64,000 nucleotides of DNA from Octadecabacter ascidiaceicola (GCF_900185015.1 NZ_FXYD01000005.1:1-64000), one strand, 5' to 3'. Counted from the first letter of the stretch, positions 18,554 through 26,422 are shown. Notes: a model not told the origin generated them from the sequence alone. Made by a program: numbers and translations.

Positions 18554-19830
18554 GCGATTTGTCGATCCATCATTCTGGCGATGCGGGCGGCGCTTGCAAA
18601 GCCGTCTTCGTGGAAGCCATGCCGCGTGTAAGCCCCGGCAAACCACGTGTTGTTCTGCCCCTGCATGTCGTTCAGCTGTTTCTGAGCCGCCAATGCAGGG
18701 CCATCAAACACGGGGTGGCGGAACGTTTTTTGGTCATAAATCAGATGATCTGGCACGGATTCTGATGGGTTTAGGGACACGAAAAGCGGATCGCTCTCGG
18801 GGATGTTTTGCAGTCGGTTCATCCAATAGGTCACACCGATGGCAGGCTCGGGGCGGGTCGTGTCTGCTTTGTAGACCCAGCTGGACCAAACCGATCGCCG
18901 TTGAGGCATTTGGTTGATATCCCTGTGTAGGATCATCTGGTTGTCTTGAAATCTGATCGCCGAAAGCGCGGCACGCTCTTGCGAGGTGGGCTGATCCAAT
19001 AGGCGCAATGCCTGATCCGAATGACATGCGAAAATCACCTGATCGAACGGCGCGAGTGGTGCGCCGCCACAGTGGATGATGCTTTGGGTTGCGGTGCGGC
19101 TGACACTGTCGACTTTGGTACTGGTGCGGATTGCAACGCCGCGCCCGCGAAGGCTGTGTTCCAGACGGCGTACATATTCGATACTACCGCCATCCACCGT
19201 CCACCATTGATGCTGGCCGGAGGCGCTAAGCAGGGCATGGTTGCGAAAGAATTGGACCAAGGCGCGGGCGGGAAAAGCGTGGATTTCGTCTGGCGGCGTG
19301 GACCAGATCGCGCCACATAGCGGCATCAGGTAGTAACGCTGGAACCAATCGCCCAATTGCAGATCGGCCATCAGATCACCGATTGTGGCGCTGTCGTCGG
19401 TTGCAAGGCCCTCGGCCTTGGCGTTGAACCGCAAGATGTCACGCACCATTCCGACAAACCCTGGCCGCAGGATGTTACGTTTTTGAGCGGTGAGCGCCTT
19501 TAAATCGCGAAGCCCGTATTCGATTTCGCCACCATTGATCGAGGCCCCGAAGCTCATGTCGCTTTTGGTGACCGGCACGTCGAGGTCCTGAAACATTCGC
19601 GTCAGGTGCGGATAGTTGGCGTAATTGAAGACAATGAATCCTGTGTCGACGGGTTGGTCACTATTTCGGCCAGCCATAACCGTGCGCGCGTGCCCGCCTA
19701 ACCTCGGCGCGGCCTCAAGAAGTGTGACCGCATGCTGCGGCGCGAGCAGATGGGCAGCCGCGAGCCCAGAAATGCCGCCACCAATTATGGCGATGCGCTG
19801 CGGGCGGGTCACAATAGTATCTAGCGACAT
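18550..19830 (-). CDS. FAD-dependent oxidoreductase (amine-oxidase fold)
   Basis: The 426-residue protein has the dinucleotide-binding GGGISGL loop at residues 17-23, an acidic ribose-binding residue (Glu39 in LLEAAPRLGGHA) and the amine-oxidase/phytoene-desaturase layout, with a C-terminal FAD-binding WFAGAYTRHGFHEDG segment. Relatives in this gene order are annotated as cyclopropane fatty acid-associated flavin oxidases, and in Rhodobacter such genes belong to the sigma-E/ChrR regulon. An acyl-chain desaturase or oxidase role is inferred. It is the first gene of the six-gene operon: its ATG lies about 20 bp downstream of the predicted -10 element at 19855-19860. Confidence 0.9.
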   Translation of the reverse strand: MSLDTIVTRPQRIAIIGGGISGLAAAHLLAPQHAVTLLEAAPRLGGHARTVMAGRNSDQPVDTGFIVFNYANYPHLTRMFQDLDVPVTKSDMSFGASINGGEIEYGLRDLKALTAQKRNILRPGFVGMVRDILRFNAKAEGLATDDSATIGDLMADLQLGDWFQRYYLMPLCGAIWSTPPDEIHAFPARALVQFFRNHALLSASGQHQWWTVDGGSIEYVRRLEHSLRGRGVAIRTSTKVDSVSRTATQSIIHCGGAPLAPFDQVIFACHSDQALRLLDQPTSQERAALSAIRFQDNQMILHRDINQMPQRRSVWSSWVYKADTTRPEPAIGVTYWMNRLQNIPESDPLFVSLNPSESVPDHLIYDQKTFRHPVFDGPALAAQKQLNDMQGQNNTWFAGAYTRHGFHEDGFASAARIARMMDRQIA

Positions 19831-19854
19831 GGAAACTCCGGTTCTTTGTTTCCT

Positions 19855-19884
19855 AGTTTACGCGCGACGAAGAAATTTGGATCA
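19855..19884 (-). promoter_or_regulatory. Sigma-E (ChrR-controlled) promoter of the lipid operon
   Basis: Read on the minus strand there is a -35 TGATCC (19884-19879), a spacer of exactly 18 bp and a -10 TAAACT (19860-19855). This matches the known alphaproteobacterial sigma-E/ChrR consensus TGATCC-N18-TA. The element lies about 25-54 bp upstream of the flavoprotein ATG. Confidence 0.82.
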
Positions 19885-19889
19885 AAAAA

Positions 19890-19919
19890 TGATCCGGAAA
19901 CCAACGCCTCCCGTAATTG
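19890..19919 (+). promoter_or_regulatory. Sigma-E autoregulatory promoter of rpoE-chrR
   Basis: The plus strand carries TGATCC (19890-19895), an 18-bp spacer and TAATTG (19914-19919), the same layout as on the other strand. The two -35 hexamers face away from each other with only five adenines between them, so 19879-19895 is a palindrome. The promoter would start a transcript about 70-75 bp before the rpoE GTG. Confidence 0.82.
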
Positions 19920-19998
19920 GGCTATGTTGACAGATTGCATCAATCCCGATCAAGCTGAACGGCGCCCTCTGGTGGCGCCGCGAAAGGAACGTGCAAGT

Positions 19999-20556
19999 GT
20001 GAAGCAACAGCCGTCTCAGATATCTTCACTGACGACTTACATGCTGTCTGTCCGCGACGATCGTGACCGCACGGCGTTTGCGTTGTTGTTCGATCATTTT
20101 GCGCCCCGTTTGAAGGGTTTCATCATGCGCTCTGGCACGGGGGCCGGACAGGCCGAAGAAATCGTGCAAGAGGTCATGCTGACGATATGGCATAAAGCAG
20201 AACAGTTTGATCCCGAAAGGGCGCAGGTATCTGCTTGGGTCTATCAGATTGCGCGCAACCGCCAGATCGATGTGATCCGCAAAGAAAACCGCCCCCTGCC
20301 AGAAGAACTGGGCGAGGATCCGAGTGCCGAGCCCGATGCAAGCCAGATACTGGCCGTTGAACAAGAAGCCGGACAATTGAAAGACGCATTGTTGAAGCTG
20401 AAACCTGACCAGCGCGACATCATAGAGAAAGCCTACCTAGGTGAGCTTACCCATCAAGAGATCAGCAGCCAAACGGGATTACCGCTTGGTACGATCAAGT
20501 CACGTATCCGACTGGGCCTTGAAAAGCTACGCTACGAGTTAAAGGAACTACGTTAA
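19999..20556 (+). CDS. rpoE: RNA polymerase sigma factor RpoE (ECF, ChrR-controlled)
   Basis: This ECF sigma factor (185 residues from GTG 19999) has region 2 with ALLFDHFAPRLKGFIMRSG and the VWVYQIARNRQIDVIRKE -10-recognition segment, then region 4 with LTHQEISSQTGLPLGTIKSRIRLGLEKLR as its -35-binding helix-turn-helix. It is the type paired with ChrR, which in Rhodobacter responds to singlet oxygen. The longer open frame starts upstream of the predicted promoter and cannot be right; GTG 19999 follows an AAAGGAA ribosome-binding site. The next gene, chrR, starts one base after the stop. Confidence 0.93.
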   Translation: MKQQPSQISSLTTYMLSVRDDRDRTAFALLFDHFAPRLKGFIMRSGTGAGQAEEIVQEVMLTIWHKAEQFDPERAQVSAWVYQIARNRQIDVIRKENRPLPEELGEDPSAEPDASQILAVEQEAGQLKDALLKLKPDQRDIIEKAYLGELTHQEISSQTGLPLGTIKSRIRLGLEKLRYELKELR

Positions 20557-20557
20557 G

Positions 20558-21193
20558 ATGACTGCCATTACCCATCACACTCCCGACGCATTGCTGGCAG
20601 CCTATGCCGCGGGCAACCTGCCGCAGCCCTTCGCGTTGGCGGTGGCTGCTCATATCTCATTGTGTCTGGACTGCCGTGCAGCTCATGAAGCCCACTTGGT
20701 ATCTGGCGGCGCAGTCTTGGAGGCGAGCAAAGTTGAAGCCGTGTCGGAGGGATTGAAATCCAACGTGCTTGATCTGTTGGATGCCCAGGTTGTCGAAAAA
20801 AAGGTTTACCAGCGGTCAGGTATCTATCCGGGTCCGGTGATGGAAGCCTTGAAAGGGAAGCCGCCGCGCTGGAAATCCCTCGGGATGGGCGTGCGTCAGA
20901 GCATTTTGTCGGACGGGCGCGAAGGATCTGTGCGTCTTCTCTATATTCCATCTGGTCGGGCGGTGCCGGATCACAGCCATAACGGTCTGGAATTGACGTT
21001 GGTTTTGCAGGGCAGTTTCAGTGATGAAACCGGACGGTTCGGGGTTGGCGATATTGAGGTCGCGGATCAGAGTCTAGAGCACACGCCAATTGCAGATGAA
21101 GGTGCGCCATGCATTTGTTTGGCAGCCACGGACGCGCCTTTGCGCTTCAATTCGTTTGTCCCGCGTTTGCTGCAACCTCTGTTTCGGATTTAG
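20558..21193 (+). CDS. chrR: Anti-sigma-E factor ChrR
   Basis: ChrR is a zinc-dependent cytoplasmic anti-sigma factor that holds RpoE inactive until singlet oxygen or a related signal triggers its turnover. The N-terminal anti-sigma domain has the zinc ligands His6, His32, Cys36 and Cys39 (HISLCLDC, the ZAS signature). The C-terminal cupin domain keeps the second metal site, His139, His141, Glu145 and His175, plus the conserved Cys185/Cys187 pair. At 211 residues all signalling residues I know of are present. It is co-transcribed with rpoE and followed by a strong terminator. Confidence 0.95.
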   Translation: MTAITHHTPDALLAAYAAGNLPQPFALAVAAHISLCLDCRAAHEAHLVSGGAVLEASKVEAVSEGLKSNVLDLLDAQVVEKKVYQRSGIYPGPVMEALKGKPPRWKSLGMGVRQSILSDGREGSVRLLYIPSGRAVPDHSHNGLELTLVLQGSFSDETGRFGVGDIEVADQSLEHTPIADEGAPCICLAATDAPLRFNSFVPRLLQPLFRI

Positions 21194-21226
21194 TGCTAAC
21201 TTTATGATGCTCTTCCGCCATAAGGT

Positions 21227-21256
21227 CACCGGATTTCCGGTGTATTTTTGTTTTTA
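21227..21256 (+). terminator. Rho-independent terminator after chrR
   Basis: A perfect stem CACCGGA/TCCGGTG with a two-base loop (21227-21242) is followed by a T-rich run (TATTTTTGTTTTT). It ends the rpoE-chrR transcript and separates it from the fasciclin gene. Confidence 0.85.
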
Positions 21257-21297
21257 TTCAAATAGTTAAGTGAGCTTTTCACGTTTCTGTGAACTTG

Positions 21298-21327
21298 TGA
21301 ACCATGCTTCTTTCCCCTCCGTAACCT
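21298..21327 (+). promoter_or_regulatory. Possible sigma-E promoter of the fasciclin gene
   Basis: TGAACC (21298-21303), an 18-bp spacer and TAACCT (21322-21327) differ from the sigma-E consensus by one base in the -35 element. The position, about 57 bp before the fasciclin ATG, is suitable. A fasciclin-domain gene is part of the sigma-E response in Rhodobacter, which supports the assignment. Confidence 0.5.
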
Positions 21328-21383
21328 TAGCACGAAACACAAAACAGAACGGACATCATCGTCCAGCAACTCGGAGAACCAAG

Positions 21384-21899
21384 ATGGAAATGAACCTCAA
21401 AGTCACCGCCACAGCCCTCGCACTTAGCCTATCTGCCGCCGCAGCGAGCGCAGAAAACATCGTTGAAATCGCTGCTGGCGATGAACGCTTTTCAACCCTT
21501 GTGGCCGCAGTCACTGCCGCTGGCCTCGCTGACACGCTCTCGGGCCCGGGGCCATTCACGGTATTCGCTCCGGTGAATGATGCGTTTGCCGCGCTTCCTG
21601 AAGGCACTGTTGAGACTCTGCTGCTGCCCGAAAATAAAGACCAGCTTACCAATGTTCTGCTTTATCATGTTGATGACCGGAATTTGTCCGCCAGCATGAT
21701 CCCCGCGGGCTCGAACTATTTCCGTCCAATCCTAAACAGTGAGCGCCTGTGCATCACCGCTGGAAGTGGCGGTGTTACAATTGCTGACGGAACAGGCGAA
21801 ATGGCGACTGTCGTGATCGCTGACATTGTAGCCGACAACGGCGTTATTCACGTCATCGACAAAGTCCTGTTGCCTGGTACACGCCCAGCCTGCCACTAG
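21384..21899 (+). CDS. Secreted fasciclin (FAS1) domain protein
   Basis: The 171-residue protein has a signal peptide (cleavage likely after AAASA) and one FAS1 domain with the H1 motif FTVFAPVNDAFAALP, the LLYHV box and the C-terminal NGVIHVIDKVLLP (H2) motif. FAS1 proteins are extracytoplasmic and adhesive or ligand-binding; the bacterial function is unclear. ATG 21384 follows GGAG at a normal distance. It sits directly downstream of rpoE-chrR behind its own sigma-E-like promoter, so it is probably induced by the same stress. Confidence 0.92.
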   Translation: MEMNLKVTATALALSLSAAAASAENIVEIAAGDERFSTLVAAVTAAGLADTLSGPGPFTVFAPVNDAFAALPEGTVETLLLPENKDQLTNVLLYHVDDRNLSASMIPAGSNYFRPILNSERLCITAGSGGVTIADGTGEMATVVIADIVADNGVIHVIDKVLLPGTRPACH

Positions 21900-21904
21900 T
21901 GAAA

Positions 21905-21937
21905 GTTGGTGCCCCGCTTCAAAGGTGGGGCACCAAC
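21905..21937. terminator. Strong hairpin after the fasciclin gene
   Basis: GTTGGTGCCCC and GGGGCACCAAC form an 11-bp perfect stem with an 11-base loop five bases after the stop. There is no T-tract, so it may act as an RNA-stabilising 3' structure or a weak terminator. Confidence 0.6.
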
Positions 21938-22320
21938 ACATATACACGCCTGAAAGTGCGAAGCTACCCTTTGAAGGATGCCACCGAAATCCTCGTGAAT
22001 GACCAAAAATAAATCGGATATCACTATCACCTCGCAGATCCTACCGGCGAGAATTTCGCCCAAGACGTTACGTCCTATTACGTACCGCTCGAAATACATG
22101 AGACGGGGGTAATTGCGGGCGGCTTCGTTACCGCATACCCAGCATTTCAGTGAACTCTCAGGAATACCTGGCAAAACAGTTGTCACCCTCTTGGGCTGGC
22201 TCAAACGCAATGCCCGCGGCTATTCAGAATCTATACCCACTCCATACAATTGGGGTGTGGCGTGGAATCGCTGATGCGCACGAAAACCTAGCACGTATTA
22301 ACGCTGAGGCGGGCGTTTAG
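21938..22320 (+). other. No intact gene; possible coding relic
   Basis: About 380 bp lie between the fasciclin hairpin and mcl1. No complete frame is present, but short protein-like stretches occur in changing frames: YPLKDATEILVNDQK then a stop, IGYHYHLADPTGENFAQDV then a stop, and GKTVVTLLGWLKRNARGY ending in a stop near 22275. This pattern suggests a decayed gene on the plus strand. I could not name the family, and chance is not excluded. Confidence 0.3.
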
Positions 22321-23276
22321 TTTCCTGCAATCATCTCGGATTGCTTAACAATCACTTCGGCTTGTTTGATGCTGGCGATGTCGACAAGGCGGCCTTTGTA
22401 TACTGTCGCGCCTTCACCGCGTGCCGTTGCGTCTGCCATAGCAGCAAGGATTTCGCGTGCTTCTGCAACCGCTTCTTCGGACGGAGTGAACACTTCGTTC
22501 GCGAGCGCGATTTGCTTGGGGTGGATCGCCCATTTGCCGACCATGCCGAGCGTCGCGCTACGTCTTGCCTGCGCGCGGTAGCCTTCGTCATCGCTGAAAT
22601 CACCGAACGGGCCGTCCACGGGAAGAACGCCGTGCGTACGGCACGCGGCTACAATCGCGGTTTGCGCCCAGTGCCACGGGTCTGAATAGTGACGGTTTTC
22701 GCCGTCCAGCATGTAGTAGTTTTCTTGCGTTCCGCCGATGCCTGTCGTTTGCATGCCCATGGATGCGGCAAAGTCGGCGGCACCGAGGCTCATCGCGGCC
22801 ATGCGCGGGCTTGCTGCGGCGATTTCTTCAACATGGGCAATGCCAGCAGCGCTTTCGATGATTACTTCAAACGTAACGGGCTTGGTGCGGCCCTTGGCGG
22901 CTTCAATGGCTGTTACTAATGCATCCACGGCATAGATATCTGCCGCGCAACCGACTTTCGGGATCATGATCTGGTCAAGGCGGTCACCGGCCTGTTCCAT
23001 CACGTCCACAACGTCGCGATACCAGTAAGGTGTATCCAAGCCGTTGATGCGTACGGACAAGGTTTTGGTGCCCCAATCAATTGTGTTGATCGCTTCAATC
23101 ACGTTCGCCCGTGCAGTGTCTTTGTCGGACGGGCTTACTGAGTCTTCGAGGTCGAGGTTGATCACATCCGCCGTGCTTGCCGCCATTTTAGGGTGCAGTT
23201 TGGTGTTTGATCCCGGCCCAAACAACTGACAACGGTTCGGGCGGGCGACTGGCGTGGGCTGCAAGCGAAAAGACAT
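22317..23276 (-). CDS. mcl1: L-malyl-CoA/beta-methylmalyl-CoA lyase
   Basis: Mcl1 reversibly cleaves L-malyl-CoA to acetyl-CoA and glyoxylate and beta-methylmalyl-CoA to propionyl-CoA and glyoxylate; it serves the ethylmalonyl-CoA pathway of acetate assimilation. The 319 residues follow the Rhodobacter enzyme closely: CQLFGPGSN at the N-terminus, NLDLEDSV (metal-binding acidic residues), SVRINGLDT, MIPKVGC, FEVIIESAAGI with the catalytic glutamate, and SLGAADFAASMGMQTTGIGG. It is divergent from dgcN with about 230 bp between the starts. Confidence 0.95.
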   Translation of the reverse strand: MSFRLQPTPVARPNRCQLFGPGSNTKLHPKMAASTADVINLDLEDSVSPSDKDTARANVIEAINTIDWGTKTLSVRINGLDTPYWYRDVVDVMEQAGDRLDQIMIPKVGCAADIYAVDALVTAIEAAKGRTKPVTFEVIIESAAGIAHVEEIAAASPRMAAMSLGAADFAASMGMQTTGIGGTQENYYMLDGENRHYSDPWHWAQTAIVAACRTHGVLPVDGPFGDFSDDEGYRAQARRSATLGMVGKWAIHPKQIALANEVFTPSEEAVAEAREILAAMADATARGEGATVYKGRLVDIASIKQAEVIVKQSEMIAGN

Positions 23277-23406
23277 TGGGAATCCTTGAGGTAATGAAAT
23301 TACGTGTTGGCTGGCTTGAGAGGTAGATTATTGCGCAAGATGCTGCAAGTGCGAATTCGCGACTGCAGAAATACCCATGATGGGAAATTTTTGCGAAAAC
23401 TAACTT

Positions 23407-23421
23407 AAATATGCAATATTT
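23407..23421. promoter_or_regulatory. AT-rich inverted repeat between mcl1 and dgcN
   Basis: AAATAT and ATATTT flank a GCA centre about 87 bp before the dgcN start, in a locally AT-rich intergenic region. Such palindromes are typical operator sites, but no cognate regulator gene lies nearby, so the role is a guess. Confidence 0.3.
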
Positions 23422-23507
23422 CACCTCATTTCTTAATCTCTACTTCTGATTAGGAAGTTTTTCCCGCCAATCTCGCTTCATACACAGCGAAATTCTAGGA
23501 GACTGCC

Positions 23508-24509
23508 ATGATTCCCACACCTTATCTTTTGTTCCTCGGCGATGCGCCGGATCAACTCGCCGCGAAAGTTGCCCAAGGCATCAAAGATTGGCGCCCTGAG
23601 AACGCAGTCGGTCAGTTCCGTTTGCCGGGCTGTGGGGCCAGCGTTGGGATCGATGATTTGACGTTACAAGAAGCATGGGACGCAGGTGCGCGGACGGTGG
23701 TTATTGGTGTTGCCAACCGTGGTGGTGTGATTTCGCAGGCTTGGAAAGATGTGTTGATCGAAGCGCTTGAGATGGGGTTCGATTTGGCTTCCGGTTTGCA
23801 CAACCTGTTACGGGACGAAAATGATTTGGTTGCCGCCGCACATGTTGCTGGGCGCACTTTGCACGATGTTCGTATTCCGTCGGTGGCTTATCCGATTGCT
23901 TCTGGTGTGAAGCGGACGGGTAAGCGGTGTTTGGCTGTTGGTACGGATTGTTCTGTTGGCAAGATGTACACAGGCCTCGCGATGGATGCAGAGATGCGCA
24001 AGCGCGGCATGAAGTCCACGTTCCGTCCGACCGGGCAGACAGGGATTTTGATTACCGGCGGTGGCGTTCCTTTGGATGCGGTTGTTGCGGACTTCATGGC
24101 GGGCGCTGTTGAGTACCTGACGCCGGACAACGACGCGGACCACTGGGACCACATTGAGGGGCAGGGCAGCTTGTTTCACGCGTCCTATTCAGGTGTAACG
24201 ATGGCGCTGGTTCATGGTGGCCAGCCGGATGCCTTAGTGTTGTCCCATGAACCAACACGCACTCATATGCGTGGTTTACCGGACTACAATCTGCCGTCCC
24301 TTGAAGCATTGCGTGATGCGGCGCTGATGTTTGCACGTGTGGTTAACCCCGACTGTGAAGTTGTCGGGATTTCCGTGAACACACAGCACCTGACTGAAGC
24401 AGAAGCAAACGAATGCTTGGCGGAAATCGAGACCCGTATGGGCCTTCCTGCAGTCGATCCGTTCCGCCACGGCGCGGGACGTCTGGTGGACGCGCTTCAA
24501 GCGCTTTAG
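23508..24509 (+). CDS. dgcN: D-glutamate N-acetyltransferase DgcN (DUF1611)
   Basis: The 333-residue DUF1611-family protein has a Rossmann-like N-terminal part (ARTVVIGVANRGGVIS) and a P-loop-like GTDCSVGKM at residues 145-153 leading the C-terminal domain. Proteins of this family next to a DgcA racemase have been described in marine Proteobacteria as D-glutamate N-acetyltransferases, the first step of a D-glutamate catabolic route. A TAGGAG ribosome-binding site precedes the ATG. dgcA follows 60 bp downstream. The name rests on the gene pair as well as on sequence. Confidence 0.88.
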   Translation: MIPTPYLLFLGDAPDQLAAKVAQGIKDWRPENAVGQFRLPGCGASVGIDDLTLQEAWDAGARTVVIGVANRGGVISQAWKDVLIEALEMGFDLASGLHNLLRDENDLVAAAHVAGRTLHDVRIPSVAYPIASGVKRTGKRCLAVGTDCSVGKMYTGLAMDAEMRKRGMKSTFRPTGQTGILITGGGVPLDAVVADFMAGAVEYLTPDNDADHWDHIEGQGSLFHASYSGVTMALVHGGQPDALVLSHEPTRTHMRGLPDYNLPSLEALRDAALMFARVVNPDCEVVGISVNTQHLTEAEANECLAEIETRMGLPAVDPFRHGAGRLVDALQAL

Positions 24510-24569
24510 TCTGATCAAGATCGATCGTCTGATTGAGTATTTTGAGCCAAAGCAGCGAAAGAGTAGCGC

Positions 24570-25535
24570 ATGAGCATTACCGTCACGCAGGACGTTTTTA
24601 AACTGGCGGAGGTGTTCACGATCTCTCGTGGGTCGCGCACCGAAGCCAAAGTTTTGACGGTGAAGGTTACGCGCGACGGCGTGACTGGTTGGGGCGAATG
24701 CGTGCCTTATGCGCGGTATGGTGAAACGTTGGACAGCGTGAGCGCGCAGATTGCGGGATTGTCGGAGGATGTGAGCCGCGCTGATCTTTATGATTTGCTT
24801 GAAGCAGGTGCGGCCCGCAATGCGGTTGATTGTGCGCTGTGGGATCTGGAAGCAAAGACCGCGGGCAAGCGTGTTTGGGAGCTGGCGGGCGTTGCCGCGC
24901 CAATGCCCTGCGTAACTGCGTTTACTCTTTCGCTTGATACGCCGGAAAACATGAAAGCGTCTGCGGCGAAGCATGCGCACCGTCCGTTGCTCAAGATCAA
25001 ATTGGGCACACCAGATGATATGGCGCGGCTGGAAGCTGTGCGGGCAGGGGCACCGAAAAGCACAATCATCGTAGATGCGAATGAAGGGTGGTCTGCCGAG
25101 GTTTATTCCGACCTTGCGCCGCATTTGATCCGCCTTGGCGTGAGCATGGTTGAGCAGCCAATGCCCGCAGGACAAGATGGAATGCTTGCAGAAATTGAAC
25201 GCCCGCTGCCGGTATGTGCTGACGAAAGCTGCCATGACCGTGCGTCGTTGCCGGACCTTAAGGGCAAGTACGATATGGTGAACATCAAGCTTGATAAAAC
25301 GGGCGGCCTCACGGAAGCGCTTGCATTGAACACGGCCGCGCGCGCGGAGGGCTACAAAGTGATGGTTGGATGTATGGTTGGTTCGTCCCTTGCGATGGCC
25401 CCAGCAACGATTGTCGCGCAAGGTGCGGAAGTCGTAGACCTTGACGGGCCGTTGCTATTGGCCGAAGACCGCGACGACGCATTGCAATTTGACGAAGACG
25501 GCGTGCATCCACCCGTCGCAGCACTCTGGGGATAA
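24570..25535 (+). CDS. dgcA: N-acetyl-D-glutamate racemase DgcA (enolase superfamily)
   Basis: This 321-residue enolase-superfamily enzyme has the muconate-lactonizing/dipeptide-epimerase layout. The KIK motif (Lys142, Lys144) and Lys240 are the two general acid/base lysines, and Asp169 (VDANEGW), Glu195 (VEQP) and Asp218 (ADES) bind Mg2+. Older annotation would call it an L-Ala-D/L-Glu epimerase. Placed directly after dgcN, conversion of N-acetyl-D-glutamate to N-acetyl-L-glutamate is the better call. It is followed 4 bp later by a D-amino-acid transaminase gene. Confidence 0.88.
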   Translation: MSITVTQDVFKLAEVFTISRGSRTEAKVLTVKVTRDGVTGWGECVPYARYGETLDSVSAQIAGLSEDVSRADLYDLLEAGAARNAVDCALWDLEAKTAGKRVWELAGVAAPMPCVTAFTLSLDTPENMKASAAKHAHRPLLKIKLGTPDDMARLEAVRAGAPKSTIIVDANEGWSAEVYSDLAPHLIRLGVSMVEQPMPAGQDGMLAEIERPLPVCADESCHDRASLPDLKGKYDMVNIKLDKTGGLTEALALNTAARAEGYKVMVGCMVGSSLAMAPATIVAQGAEVVDLDGPLLLAEDRDDALQFDEDGVHPPVAALWG

Positions 25536-25539
25536 CGAC

Positions 25540-26400
25540 ATGAGCCGCACAGTTTACGTGAATGGGGACTACCTTCCCGAAGAAGACGCAAAAATTTCGA
25601 TCTTTGACCGTTCATTCTTGATGGCGGATGGCGTTTATGAAGTCACGTCTGTCTTGGGCGGCAAGCTCATTGATTTTGACGGCCACGCAAAGCGTCTTGA
25701 GCGTTCCCTGAATGAGCTTGAGATGCAAAAGCCTGAAGCATTTGACGACCTGCTCGAAATCCACCGCGAACTTGTGCGCGCCAACGACATCGTCGATGGC
25801 ATGATCTATTTGCAGGTGTCGCGCGGTTCTGCTGGGGATCGCGATTTTGCCTATCCAGACGCGAGCGTAAAGCCAACGTTGGTGCTGTTCACACAAAGCA
25901 AACCTGGCATGGCGGATAGCCCGATGGCTAAGACCGGCATGAAAGTCATCTCTATCGAGGACGCCCGTTGGGGCCGTCGCGATATCAAAACCGTTCAACT
26001 GTTGTACCCGTCTATGGGGAAGATGATGGCGAAGGCCGCTGGGTGTGATGACGCATGGTTGGTTGAGGACGGGTTTGTCACCGAAGGCACATCCAACAAC
26101 GCCTATATCGTCAAGGGCGACACGATCATTACGCGCCAGCTTAGCAATGATATCCTCCACGGGATCACGCGGGCGGCTGTGTTGCGGTTCGCCCGCGAGG
26201 CGCAGATGAAAGTCGAGGAGCGCAGTTTCACGATTGATGAGGCGCAAGATGCGGACGAAGCGTATATCACATCTGCATCGACCTTTGTGATGCCTGTCGT
26301 TGAGCTTGACGGTAAGGCCATTGGTACGGGTAAACCCGGCACGGTGGCAGCGCGATTGCGTGAAATCTACCTTGAAGAGTCCCGTAAAGCCGCCATCTAG
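25540..26400 (+). CDS. dat: D-amino-acid transaminase
   Basis: The 286-residue fold-type IV PLP aminotransferase has the D-amino-acid transaminase pattern VYVNGDYLPEEDAKISIFDRSFLMADGVYEV near the N-terminus and EGTSNNAYIV near the PLP phosphate site. The PLP lysine is probably the one in DIKTVQLLYP (about residue 149). It interconverts D-alanine/D-glutamate and other D-amino acids with 2-oxo acids. ATG 25540 is 5 bp after the dgcA stop. Together with dgcN-dgcA it would funnel assorted D-amino acids into D-glutamate and then into L-glutamate metabolism. Confidence 0.9.
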   Translation: MSRTVYVNGDYLPEEDAKISIFDRSFLMADGVYEVTSVLGGKLIDFDGHAKRLERSLNELEMQKPEAFDDLLEIHRELVRANDIVDGMIYLQVSRGSAGDRDFAYPDASVKPTLVLFTQSKPGMADSPMAKTGMKVISIEDARWGRRDIKTVQLLYPSMGKMMAKAAGCDDAWLVEDGFVTEGTSNNAYIVKGDTIITRQLSNDILHGITRAAVLRFAREAQMKVEERSFTIDEAQDADEAYITSASTFVMPVVELDGKAIGTGKPGTVAARLREIYLEESRKAAI

Positions 26401-26422
26401 ACGGCAACGCACCCCATCTCTT

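Noticed and set aside
24276-25421. 381-codon minus-strand frame, Arg/His-rich
   Set aside because: It is antisense to dgcN and dgcA, whose catalytic motifs are intact on the plus strand, and has no domain or ribosome-binding site.
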